From NCBI RefSeq assembly GCF_040730185.1, contig NZ_CP160402.1, forward strand, positions 7,750,001-7,814,000: 64,000 nt of DNA. The letters run 5' to 3'. A program made the translations under genes and the position numbers. Each line of letters starts with the position of its first letter. Within the stretch, counting starts at the first letter, position 1. Origin of the DNA: Streptomyces sp. Je 1-332 (GTDB lineage: Bacteria > Actinomycetota > Actinomycetes > Streptomycetales > Streptomycetaceae). This document shows, one piece after another, positions 24,517 to 32,233 of the stretch. The notes under the pieces were generated by a model. That model had not been told where the DNA came from and did not search any database. It worked only from the letters and a program-made list of their open reading frames with translations.

Positions 24517-26037
24517 ATGCCGCACACCGCACGGTTCGTCATCGACCCGGAGTTCAGCGTCGGAGACGTCGACCCGCGCCTGTACGGAACCTTCGTCGAG
24601 CACATGGGACGCTGCGTCTACACCGGCATCCACGATCCCGAGCACCCCACCGCGGACGCCGACGGATTCCGCGGCGACGTCGCCGAGCTGGTCCGCGAAC
24701 TGGGCACAGGCCTCGTGCGCTACCCCGGCGGCAACTTCGTCTCCGGCTACCACTGGGAGGACGGCGTCGGCCCGGTCGCCGACCGCCCGCGCCGGCTCGA
24801 CCTGGCCTGGCGCTCCATCGAGACCAACCGTGTCGGCACCAACGAATTCCTCGGCTGGGCACGTCAGTTGGGCCTCGACCCGATGATGGCCGTGAACCTC
24901 GGAACGCGCGGGATCGACGCAGCCCGCGCCCTGGTCGAGTACTGCAACCACCCGAGCGGCACGGCCTGGTCGGACCTGCGCATCAAGCACGGCGTGAGCG
25001 AACCGCACGGCGTGAAGCTGTGGTGCCTGGGCAACGAGATGGACGGTCCGTGGCAGACCGGCCACAAGTCGGCCACCGAGTACGGGCGGCTGGCCGCAGA
25101 GGCCGGAAAGGCGATGCGTCAGGTCGACCCGTCCATCGAGCTCGTCGCGTGCGGCAGCTCCAACTCACGGATGCCGACCTTCGGCACCTGGGAGCGAGAG
25201 GTCCTGGAACAGACCTACGACGAGGTCGACTACCTCTCCCTGCACGCCTACTACGAGGAGTTCGACGGCGACCGCGCCAGCTTCCTCGCCTCAGGGGCGC
25301 ACATGGACCAGTACATCCGCGACGTCGTGTCGACCGCCGATCACGTGCGGGCGGTGCGGGGCGCCAAGAAGCACATCAAGCTCTCCTTCGACGAGTGGAA
25401 CGTCTGGTACGCCGCCCGCTTCCCCGGCGAGCGCAACCTGGAGACCGCCGAGACGCCCCGGCTCATCGAGGACACGTACAGCGTGACGGACGCCGCCGTG
25501 GTCGGCTCGCTGCTCATCACACTGCTGCGCAACGCCGACCGGGTGGCCGTCGCCTGCCTGGCCCAGCTGGTCAACGTCATCGCGCCCATCCGCACCGAGC
25601 CCGGCGGCGCCAGCTGGCGCCAGACCATCTTCCACCCCTTCGCCCAGGCGGCCCGCTTCGCCACCGGACGCGTGCTGCGCACCGACGCCACCGGCCCGCG
25701 CATCGACACACCTCAGTACGGGGACGTATCCGCACTGGACACCGTGGTCACGCACGACGAGGAGACGGGCGCGCTCACCGTCCTCGCCGTCAACCGTGAC
25801 CAGGAGCAGCCGCTGCGCCTGGAGGCCGCGCTGCGCGGGGCCGCCGCCGGATACCGCGTCGTGGAGCACCTGATCCTCGCCGACCAGGACCCGGACGCGG
25901 TCAACACCGAGGCGGAACCGGACAGGGTGGCGCCGCGCCGAGCGACCGAAACGCACCTCACCACCGAGGGAGCGCTGACGGCCGAGCTGCCGCCGGTCTC
26001 CTGGAACGTCATCCGGCTCGCACCCCGACAGAACTGA
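24517..26037 (+). CDS. alpha-N-arabinofuranosidase (GH51), 506 aa
   Basis: ATG 24517, 49 bases after the permease. The GH51 TIM barrel is unmistakable: LYGTFVEHMGRCVYTGIHDP, RYPGGNFVSGYHWEDGVGP, then acid/base Glu in WCLGNEMDG (near residue 174) and nucleophile Glu in SFDEWNVWY (near 294). Lacking a signal peptide, it is cytosolic and would release L-arabinose from imported arabino-oligosaccharides. Length matches the roughly 500-residue intracellular GH51 enzymes. Position in the importer operon supports this. Confidence 0.95.
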   Translation: MPHTARFVIDPEFSVGDVDPRLYGTFVEHMGRCVYTGIHDPEHPTADADGFRGDVAELVRELGTGLVRYPGGNFVSGYHWEDGVGPVADRPRRLDLAWRSIETNRVGTNEFLGWARQLGLDPMMAVNLGTRGIDAARALVEYCNHPSGTAWSDLRIKHGVSEPHGVKLWCLGNEMDGPWQTGHKSATEYGRLAAEAGKAMRQVDPSIELVACGSSNSRMPTFGTWEREVLEQTYDEVDYLSLHAYYEEFDGDRASFLASGAHMDQYIRDVVSTADHVRAVRGAKKHIKLSFDEWNVWYAARFPGERNLETAETPRLIEDTYSVTDAAVVGSLLITLLRNADRVAVACLAQLVNVIAPIRTEPGGASWRQTIFHPFAQAARFATGRVLRTDATGPRIDTPQYGDVSALDTVVTHDEETGALTVLAVNRDQEQPLRLEAALRGAAAGYRVVEHLILADQDPDAVNTEAEPDRVAPRRATETHLTTEGALTAELPPVSWNVIRLAPRQN

Positions 26038-26085
26038 CCACAGCACGCCGTTCGCTCCCCACCACCACAGAGTCAGGAGAGGCCC

Positions 26086-27285
26086 ATGTCAGCGCACGAC
26101 CCCGCACGACCACGTCTCCTCCGCCCCACGCTCCTGTTCCCCCTGTTGCTCGCCCTCCTGGCGGCGCTGTTCGTCACGCAGTCCGGGACGTCGGCCGACG
26201 CCGCGACCGGCACCTTGCTGCGCGACGGCACCGGCCTTTACCCACGCGCCGTCAGACTCGCCCACAGCGGCGAAGCCAACGGCCGGGTCCTGGCCTCCGT
26301 GGTCACGTTCGACGGCAACAACGGGCTCGGCGCCATCCACGAGAGCACGGACGGGGGCGCCTCGTTCCGCGAAGTCGGCGCCGTGCGCGACCCCGAGGCG
26401 GCGGGCGGGCAGGGGCTGTGCTGCTCGACGCTGTACGAACTCCCGCAGCGCATCGGTGACATGCCCGCGGGGACGCTGCTGTGGGCGGCGTCGATCGGAC
26501 AGGACGAGCCGAACCGTCGTATGGCTCTGCGGGTCTTCAAGAGCAATGACGTGGGCCGCAGTTGGAGGTATCTGTCCACGATCGCCACGGCGCCGAACGA
26601 CAAGGGGCTGTGGGAGCCGGAGTTCTCCGTCGACGCCTCCGGGCAGCTCGTGGCGCACTACTCCGACGAGACCGACGCCGCCCACAGCCAGAAGCTGGTG
26701 GCCGCCCGCAGTGCGAACGGGGTGACCTGGACCGGACACCACGACACGGTGGCCAGCACGCTGGCCTCGGACCGGCCCGGCATGGCGGTGGTCCGCAAGA
26801 TGGGCGACGGGACCTACTTCATGTCGTACGAGATCTGCGCGGCCGCCGGGCAGTTCGTGTGCGTCGTGCATTACCGGACCTCCAGCGACGGCTGGAACTG
26901 GGGTGCCACCAGTTACCTGGGCATCCGCCCGGAGACCGCCGACGGCAAGTACTTCAAGCACGCGCCGAACCTGGCGTGGGCACCGGAGGCGGGCAACCCC
27001 AAGGGCAGGCTCTTCCTCGTCGGTCAGGTCATGTACAACCGCGACGGCAGCAGGGCGGCCGGCAGTGGGCGCACCGTATGGGTCAACAGTGCGGGTGGAG
27101 CGGGGAGTTGGCGGGAGATCCCCGCGCCGGTCGCCGTCGAGTCGACGACCGTCGACTACTGCCCCAACTACAGTTCCAGCCTGCTGCCGTCGGCCGACGG
27201 CAACCGTCTCCTCGAGATCGCGACGGACTGGTCGGGCTCGGTCTGCAAGCCGTACTTCGCGACCGGGGCGGTCCCTGCGGCCTGA
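26086..27285 (+). CDS. secreted sialidase-fold glycosidase, probable GH93 exo-arabinanase, 399 aa
   Basis: ATG 26086 follows an AGGAGAGG ribosome site. A signal peptide (PTLLFPLLLALLAALFV, cleavage near TSADA) precedes a beta-propeller with Asp-box-like repeats (ESTDGGASF, KSNDVGRSW, SSDGWNW). LYPRAVRLAHS and GLWEPEFSVDASGQLVAHYSDE resemble GH93 exo-1,5-alpha-L-arabinanases more than true sialidases. Secreted, it would cut arabinan outside the cell to short oligosaccharides taken up by the neighbouring importer and finished by GH51. Sialidase-like or other propeller glycosidases are the alternative. Confidence 0.75.
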   Translation: MSAHDPARPRLLRPTLLFPLLLALLAALFVTQSGTSADAATGTLLRDGTGLYPRAVRLAHSGEANGRVLASVVTFDGNNGLGAIHESTDGGASFREVGAVRDPEAAGGQGLCCSTLYELPQRIGDMPAGTLLWAASIGQDEPNRRMALRVFKSNDVGRSWRYLSTIATAPNDKGLWEPEFSVDASGQLVAHYSDETDAAHSQKLVAARSANGVTWTGHHDTVASTLASDRPGMAVVRKMGDGTYFMSYEICAAAGQFVCVVHYRTSSDGWNWGATSYLGIRPETADGKYFKHAPNLAWAPEAGNPKGRLFLVGQVMYNRDGSRAAGSGRTVWVNSAGGAGSWREIPAPVAVESTTVDYCPNYSSSLLPSADGNRLLEIATDWSGSVCKPYFATGAVPAA

Positions 27286-27382
27286 GCAGTCAGGTGTCCG
27301 GCAGGGTGAATGCGCAGCCACACGAGGGAGCCCGCCCGCGCGCCTGCGCAGCCCTGCCCGCGGCGGCCGCTACCGAGAGATC

Positions 27383-27790
27383 ATGACCTACGACCCGCTC
27401 GACGAGATGTTCCGCCGGATCGACCTGGCGCAGGCCATGGAAGAGCAGTTCGGCAACAGCCGGGACTGGCCACTGCGCCTGCGTGCCGCGCATGCCCAGC
27501 TGGAGCAGTTGCGCAGACTGCTCGGCGACTCCCCCTACGAGACCTTCGCCGCGAGCGCCGTGGAAGCCGTACGGCGCCGTGCGGAGAGCCGAGGTCCGAG
27601 GGACCTGCACAGTCAGTACCTCGGCCGGGAGCTGCACGAGCAGGAACACATCCTCGGTGAGGACGCCGCACACGTCGCCTGGGGGATCGCGAGCGGACTC
27701 ACGGTGCTGCTCGACGACGAGCTGTACGAGGAGGTCATCACCGTCGCGGCGGCGGCGGCTTGCGGGTCGGGAGCCGCCGCCGGCGCCTGA
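27383..27790 (+). CDS. hypothetical protein, 135 aa
   Basis: ATG 27383 begins MTYDPLDEMFRRIDLAQAMEEQFG. The protein is helical and acidic, with RLRAAHAQLEQLRRLLGDSPYETFAASAVEAVRRR in the middle and an Ala-rich tail. No signal or membrane segment. Third-position GC is high, supporting coding. Family not recognised. It follows the arabinan cluster but appears unrelated in function. Confidence 0.6.
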   Translation: MTYDPLDEMFRRIDLAQAMEEQFGNSRDWPLRLRAAHAQLEQLRRLLGDSPYETFAASAVEAVRRRAESRGPRDLHSQYLGRELHEQEHILGEDAAHVAWGIASGLTVLLDDELYEEVITVAAAAACGSGAAAGA

Positions 27791-27818
27791 GCGGTGGGGC
27801 CGAGGGGACAATGGCCGC

Positions 27819-28157
27819 ATGACCACACAGGCACAGGCCCAGGCACCGCACCCCGGCTCGTGCCGCTGCCTGTGCGGAGCCCACCCCGAGTTCCCCGCGT
27901 CGTGCACCGGTCACGCGGAGCCAGGCCTCACCGGTGCCTTCGACTCGCCCCTGTGCCGCAACTGCCACGACATCCGCATGGGCCTCGCCCCCCAACGCGG
28001 CTCCGCCCTGGAAGCGGTCACCGCCACCTGCACCTGCCACTGCGGGGCCAACCACCCCAGCAGCCCCGGCGTTTGTACAGCGGCCTCCGAGGACGGGGTG
28101 ACGATCGACGGCAGACCTGCCTGCCCCGAGTGCGAGGAAGCCAGCCGCGGCAGCTGA
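27819..28157 (+). CDS. small Cys-rich protein with duplicated zinc-ribbon-like module, 112 aa
   Basis: ATG 27819, 28 bases after the preceding stop. Two copies of one module are visible: CRCLCGAHPEFPASCTG ending PLCRNC (about residues 15-50) and CTCHCGANHPSSPGVCTA ending PACPEC (about 71-106). The shared pattern is C-x-C-x-CGA-x-HP-x-x-P-x-x-C then about 17 residues and C-x-x-C. Twelve Cys in 112 residues suggests metal binding, most likely zinc, in both halves. No signal peptide, so cytosolic. I do not recognise a named family. Confidence 0.7.
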   Translation: MTTQAQAQAPHPGSCRCLCGAHPEFPASCTGHAEPGLTGAFDSPLCRNCHDIRMGLAPQRGSALEAVTATCTCHCGANHPSSPGVCTAASEDGVTIDGRPACPECEEASRGS

Positions 28158-28172
28158 CGATGGTGGCGAGGT

Positions 28173-28247
28173 GAGCAGGAGGAAGTCGAGCAGGAGGAAG
28201 TCGAGCAGGAGGAAGTCGAGCAGGAGGAAGTCGAGCAGGAGGAAGGG
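28173..28247 (+). repeat. 15-base tandem repeat GAGCAGGAGGAAGTC, four exact copies plus one diverged
   Basis: Exact copies start at 28173, 28188, 28203 and 28218; a fifth starting at 28233 changes its last two bases and becomes the left arm of the hairpin that follows. The array therefore looks like repeated duplication of part of a terminator arm. Confidence 0.95.
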
Positions 28248-28284
28248 GAGCACCCTTGCGCCGGGTGCTCCCCTTCCTCCTGCT
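28234..28284. terminator. bidirectional terminator hairpin with a 22-base-pair perfect stem
   Basis: 28234-28255 pairs perfectly with 28263-28284 around a 7-base loop. It lies between the convergent Cys-rich and PRC/DUF2382 genes. There is no long T-run, which is usual for Streptomyces terminators. Confidence 0.85.
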
Positions 28285-28318
28285 TCAGCTGCCCTCGATC
28301 ACGGCGCCCTGAGGGGCG

Positions 28319-29212
28319 TCAGTGGCTCGGGCCCTGCTTGCGGTCGCGGTCGCGCCAGGACTCGCCCTTCGCGCGGCGCTCGCCCTTGGCGTCGTCGAAC
28401 TCGATCTGCTCCTTGCGCACCGTGTCCGATACCTCCTCGGTCTCGGTGACCTTCTCGGTCTCCAGACGGACACGCTCGACCGGCACGGACTCCTTGCTGA
28501 CCACCGCCTTCTCGGCGTGCAGGGTCACCTCGGTCTGCTCCTCGCCGATGTTGGCGCGCGTGCGGTCACCCTCGCGGATGGGCTCGCGTACGACGCGGAC
28601 CTCCTCGTGGGAGATGGGGACGGAGGTCTTCACGTCTTCGTTGACGACCACCTTGCGGAGACGGGCGTGCCCGACCTCCTGCTCTTCCGTCCCGACGCGG
28701 AGGCGCTCCTCCGAGCGGATCATCTCGTCCGTCTTGCCCTCGTCGCCCGGGCCGGAGCGCGTCGCGAACTCACGGGCGCCCGCGTTGCTTCCGCGGCCCT
28801 CACCGGCGCCCATGCCCATACCGGCACCTGCTCCGGCCATGCCCGCGGTACCGGCGCGACCACCTGCCGAGGGGGCAGGCGTGCCACTGGGGCGGGTGAG
28901 GCCGTAGTGGGTGTAGAGGTCCTGCTCCTCGCCCGGCTCGAGGTGCTGGTCGGCGTCCACGCGCGGGGCGTCCTTGACGGCTTCCTTCGTCGCCGTCACG
29001 TGCAGCTCGTCCTGCTGACGGCGGGCTCCGGCGAGGGGCACGAAGCTCTGCTTCATACCGAAGAGACCGGTCTTGACGGTCACCCACTCGGGACGCCCAG
29101 TTCGGTCGTCGAGATACACCTGCTCGACGCTGCCGATCTTCTCGCCGGTACGGTCATAGGCCGTAAGGCCCGCGAGCCCGTCGGCGCTGGTGAAGGCCTC
29201 GCCCTGAGTCAT
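28319..29212 (-). CDS. PRC-barrel and DUF2382 domain protein, 297 aa
   Basis: ATG 29212. An N-terminal PRC barrel (GLTAYDRTGEKIGSVEQVYLDDRTGRPEWVTVKTG, residues about 15-75) is joined by a Gly/Met-rich linker (about 110-150) to a charged DUF2382 domain (about 165-280: RSEERLRVGTEEQEVGHARLRK, VPISHEEVRVVREPI, EEVSDTVRKEQIEFDD). This fusion is common in actinobacteria and cyanobacteria and is associated with stress and desiccation responses; no biochemical activity is established. Ends in a convergent terminator. Confidence 0.93.
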   Translation of the reverse strand: MTQGEAFTSADGLAGLTAYDRTGEKIGSVEQVYLDDRTGRPEWVTVKTGLFGMKQSFVPLAGARRQQDELHVTATKEAVKDAPRVDADQHLEPGEEQDLYTHYGLTRPSGTPAPSAGGRAGTAGMAGAGAGMGMGAGEGRGSNAGAREFATRSGPGDEGKTDEMIRSEERLRVGTEEQEVGHARLRKVVVNEDVKTSVPISHEEVRVVREPIREGDRTRANIGEEQTEVTLHAEKAVVSKESVPVERVRLETEKVTETEEVSDTVRKEQIEFDDAKGERRAKGESWRDRDRKQGPSH

Positions 29213-29512
29213 GGGTGATCACTCCCTCGCAGCGCGCGACGGGCAGAATCGAATTTCGCCACGGACGCCGCACGCGTCCCCTCCATCCCGCTCCGGACCG
29301 GAGCGGAACGCAACCAGGAGAGTTACGGAGCGTACGCGGACAGCTCGGTTCAGGTCGTTCTGCGGGCTGTTTGCGGCGATTGAGGTGACTTCGCCCACCA
29401 TTCCATCCACTAGCCCATTCGAGTGACGGAGTGACGGAGTGACGGAGTGACGGAGTGACGGAGTGGCGGGGTGACGGGGTGGCGCGAGTCGCGAGGGTTT
29501 CGGGACCCGGGG
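29213..29512. other. intergenic region carrying an 8-base repeat array
   Basis: A 300-base gap between two leftward genes. No coding frame is evident. It contains the GAGTGACG array (29421-29484) next to the downstream gene's upstream flank and presumably the PRC/DUF2382 promoter, which I could not assign. Confidence 0.5.
29421..29484 (+). repeat. 8-base tandem repeat GAGTGACG, eight copies
   Basis: Five exact copies (29421-29460) are followed by three degenerate ones (G[A/G]GTG[A/G]CG) to 29484. Because the unit is 8 bases, it cannot be a coding repeat. Its CGGAGTNN phase matches the reverse strand of the repeat at 7511-7559. Confidence 0.92.
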
Positions 29513-29944
29513 CTAGGGCAGAGCCGCCCGCACCAGGACCTGCTCCGTCTCGGACGGGAAGAAGCCGGAGATCCCCTGCAGCAGACGCAGTGCCGTGGTC
29601 ACGCGGAGAGGGAGGGGCCGCGGCAGGCCGGCCGGAGTGAGGGCTGCCACGCAGGGCTGCGACCGGGCCTGGTCCAGTTCGTGCTGGGCGCGCTGATCCT
29701 CGCCGTTGCGGATGTGGACGAGAGCGCGCCGGACACTGCCCGACGCCTGTTCCGAGACGCTCAGGAGGGCGGTGATGCCGGACGCGGCCGCATCGGCCCC
29801 GGTGGGGTGATCGGCGGCCGGCCGGGTCATGGCCGGCGCGGCACCTGCGAGCGTGCAGTCGCCGGCGGCCAGTCGGAGGTGGGTGCTTGCCTGGTCCAGG
29901 ATTTTGACGATCGCGCACAACCGTCCCGTGTCGAACGAGGCCAT
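29513..29944 (-). CDS. hypothetical protein, 143 aa
   Basis: ATG 29944 has GAGGAG 7 bases upstream. The product is helical and Ala-rich: MASFDTGRLCAIVKILDQASTHLRLAAGDC at the N-terminus, ALLSVSEQASGSVRRALVHIRNGEDQRAQHELDQARSQ in the middle, and LRLLQGISGFFPSETEQVLVRA at the end. No signal or membrane segment. It may form a helical bundle. Not recognised, and no clear functional neighbour. Confidence 0.6.
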   Translation of the reverse strand: MASFDTGRLCAIVKILDQASTHLRLAAGDCTLAGAAPAMTRPAADHPTGADAAASGITALLSVSEQASGSVRRALVHIRNGEDQRAQHELDQARSQPCVAALTPAGLPRPLPLRVTTALRLLQGISGFFPSETEQVLVRAALP

Positions 29945-30112
29945 GGGATGACTCCTCTTCGATACCGCGTGGCGAACACGCGCACGAGTTGTTCGTCCTT
30001 CAGACGTATCACCGCTGCACGTCCCGCCCGAACCCCCGCGGGGGAGCGCACGCGGCGCGCAGGGAAGGGCGAAAGCGGGCGCGGCGCCCGGGATTTCCGC
30101 CCGGGGGCGCAC

Positions 30113-30143
30113 AACTAGGGCCCGTCCTGGACGGGCCCTAGTT
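30113..30143. terminator. perfect 31-base palindromic hairpin
   Basis: AACTAGGGCCCGTCC (30113-30127) and GGACGGGCCCTAGTT (30129-30143) pair fully around a single T. It lies 45 bases past the stop of the leftward BrkB-like gene, so it most likely terminates that transcript. Confidence 0.8.
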
Positions 30144-30188
30144 GGGGCTCAGGGACTGACTGAACTGATCAAGCCGGGTTGCGTACGG

Positions 30189-31127
30189 TCAGGCAGACGC
30201 GTCGACCGGTACGCGCGCCATCTCCACCGTGAACTGCGCCCCGGCCAGCAGTGCCAGGTTGGACACCCAGAGCCAGACCAGGAAGACGACCACCCCGGCC
30301 AGTGAGCCGTAGAGCTTGCCGTAGGTGCCGAACCCCGTGGCGTACAAGGTGAACAGGCCCGAGGACAGGAGCCACAACAGCGCTGCAAGGAGGCCGCCCG
30401 GCAGGCTGCGGCGCCAGCCGCGCTCCGAGGGCGGCGCGTTGCGGAAGAGCACGAGGACGAGCAGGACCACGAGACAGACCAGGGCGGGCCACTTCATGAC
30501 GGTCCACGCGGTCTGTCCCGCGTCGCCGACCCCGATGCGCCGTCCGACGGTCTCGACGAGGGAGCCGCTCAGTACGAGCAGGAGCGCGCTCGCGGCCAGC
30601 AGGGCGAGCAGCGCGGCGGCGGTCATCAGTACGCGGTGCGCCTTGCGCCACATCGGCCGGGTGTCCTTCACGCCGTGCATCGCGTGCAGGGCCCGCCGGA
30701 AGACGGCCGCGTAGCTCGATGCGGACCACAGCGCGCTGACCCCGCCGGCGATCACCACGGTCACGGCGGCCGACCGCGCGCGGGCCATCTCGGTGAGGGC
30801 CTCGTTCAGGGCGCTGCCCGACTGCGCGGGTGCCCAGTCGGTGACCTCGGCTATGAGTGACTGCGTGGTGTGCGGACTGACCAGGCTGATCAGGCTGACC
30901 GTGACCAGGAGCGCGGGCAGCAGGGCGAGAATCGCGTAGTACGTCAACGCCGCGGCCCAGTCCGACACGTCGTCGTTCCACATCGCCACCGGGGTGCGGC
31001 GCAACGCGGAGCCGCGCCGCGTCCACGGTGAGGGAGCCCCGGCAGGACCGGCGGGGGCGGGGAGCGGCCCGGGCCCGCCCGGGACGCCGGCGCGCCCCGC
31101 ACCCTCAGGCGTCGCGGAACTGGTCAT
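30189..31127 (-). CDS. YihY/BrkB family inner membrane protein, 312 aa
   Basis: ATG 31127 with GAGGAG upstream is the family start; the frame extends further upstream without coding character. After a Pro/Gly-rich leader come the conserved DWAAALTYYAILALLPALLVTVSL and about six membrane segments, with NAPPSERGWRRSLPGGLLAALLW and GTYGKLYGSLAGVVVFLVWLWVSNLALLAGA near the C-terminus. Family members are polytopic membrane proteins; the older RNase BN assignment was withdrawn and function is unknown. Confidence 0.93.
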   Translation of the reverse strand: MTSSATPEGAGRAGVPGGPGPLPAPAGPAGAPSPWTRRGSALRRTPVAMWNDDVSDWAAALTYYAILALLPALLVTVSLISLVSPHTTQSLIAEVTDWAPAQSGSALNEALTEMARARSAAVTVVIAGGVSALWSASSYAAVFRRALHAMHGVKDTRPMWRKAHRVLMTAAALLALLAASALLLVLSGSLVETVGRRIGVGDAGQTAWTVMKWPALVCLVVLLVLVLFRNAPPSERGWRRSLPGGLLAALLWLLSSGLFTLYATGFGTYGKLYGSLAGVVVFLVWLWVSNLALLAGAQFTVEMARVPVDASA

Positions 31128-31462
31128 GGGCTGCTCCTCGTTGTTCGTGCCGACGGTTCGTGCCGACGGTTCGTGCGGACGGGGGGCGTGCGGGCGGCGC
31201 ACTGTGCCGTTTTCCCTGCTCGGCCCCTTGGACACGTGTCGCGCGGGTCCGTCACGAGGAAGCGGACGGAACGTAATCTTCCCCTTCCCGTCATCTGTGG
31301 GTCGAAGCGGGTCCGCGTACGTCGACCGGTAGCGGAGGTAGCCGTTCAGTGACATCGCGGACAGGGCTGTGACGGGGGATTGGGCAACGGTCGCGGGACG
31401 TCGCGGGTCGTATGTGGAGTGGGGGTCGGGCAAGCCGGCCCTCCGGGAACGGGGAGTTGACG
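31128..31462. other. divergent intergenic region with 13-base triplicate repeat
   Basis: This 335-base gap separates the BrkB-like gene from a secreted protein gene. It contains three tandem copies of GTTCGTGCCGACG at 31143-31181 (third with one change), just upstream of the BrkB-like start. No reliable promoter could be assigned in either direction. Confidence 0.6.
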
Positions 31463-32071
31463 ATGATGAGCGTTCGCATGAGCCGAGGACTGTGTGCCCT
31501 GGGCGCCGCGGTGGCCGTGGCGGGTGTGGTGGCCGGCACGAGCCCGGCGGCCGCCGCCGGTTCACCCCGGTTCCTGGCTCCGGCGGAACTGCCGCCGCAC
31601 GCGTCGTCGGCATGGGTCGCGGGCCCGGTGACCGCCGGGCAGCCCGACCCGCTGCCGATGTGTGTGGGGGAGGCCCTGCCCTCGATCTCCGTGCACCGCG
31701 ACTACCGCACGGACTTGGACACCAACGCCCTCCAGGTGACGGTGGTCGAGCGCAGTGAGCAGCGTGCCAAGGACTTCGCGGCGCTGCTGCGCAAGAACCT
31801 GGAGGGCTGCTCGAAGAAGCTGATGCAGCAGTATCCCGACGTCACCGCGACCCAGAAGTACTACGGGAAGCTGAACGTCGAGGAGGGCGCCCACGTCTAC
31901 GGCGTCCACACCGAGGCCACCACGGGCTCGTCCGATATCAACATGCTCTCGGTGGGCCGGGACGGCACGACGGTGACGCTCGTCAAGTGGGGGCAGATGG
32001 GCAACTTCGCCCACGCGCAGGTGGCCGACTTCAAGGCGACGACCATCAAGGCCGTCAAGAAGCTCTACTGA
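31463..32071 (+). CDS. secreted hypothetical protein, 202 aa
   Basis: ATG 31463 has GGGGAG 7 bases upstream (a second ATG follows directly). A clear Sec signal peptide (LCALGAAVAVAGVVAGTSPAAAA) is cleaved near residue 32. The mature domain has two Cys (PMCVGEA and EGCSKKL) likely forming a disulfide, and alternating strands such as QVTVVERSEQRAKDFAALL and TTVTLVKWGQMGNF, reminiscent of PknH-like extracellular sensor folds. That comparison is weak. No operon partner; the iron-uptake genes follow after 160 bases. Confidence 0.75.
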   Translation: MMSVRMSRGLCALGAAVAVAGVVAGTSPAAAAGSPRFLAPAELPPHASSAWVAGPVTAGQPDPLPMCVGEALPSISVHRDYRTDLDTNALQVTVVERSEQRAKDFAALLRKNLEGCSKKLMQQYPDVTATQKYYGKLNVEEGAHVYGVHTEATTGSSDINMLSVGRDGTTVTLVKWGQMGNFAHAQVADFKATTIKAVKKLY

Positions 32072-32209
32072 CGGACCGGGATCGGACTACTGACGGAACA
32101 GGACCGAGAACAGCGCCTCCGGTGCCGCCCATCGCCACGGCCGATGGGCGGCACCCGTGCGTGAAAGGGGGATCTGGGCCGAGTTGGCACCCCCTACTTC
32201 CAGCCAGAC

Positions 32210-32228
32210 TAAGGTTAGGCTAACCTTC
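32210..32228. promoter_or_regulatory. iron box (DmdR1/IdeR/DtxR-type operator)
   Basis: The sequence AAGGTTAGGCTAACCTT (32211-32227) is a perfect 8-1-8 palindrome matching the actinobacterial iron-box consensus. It ends 7 bases before the GTG of the siderophore ATPase. With iron, DmdR/IdeR would bind and shut off the importer. Its closeness to the start suggests a leaderless or very short leader transcript. Confidence 0.93.
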
Positions 32229-32233
32229 ACGCC

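Noticed and set aside
27738..28253. Reverse ORF beginning with FLLLD repeats, and forward ORF 28171-28449 with SRRKS repeats
   Set aside because: Both are translations of the noncoding 15-base repeat and terminator hairpin; no ribosome site or continuing homology.
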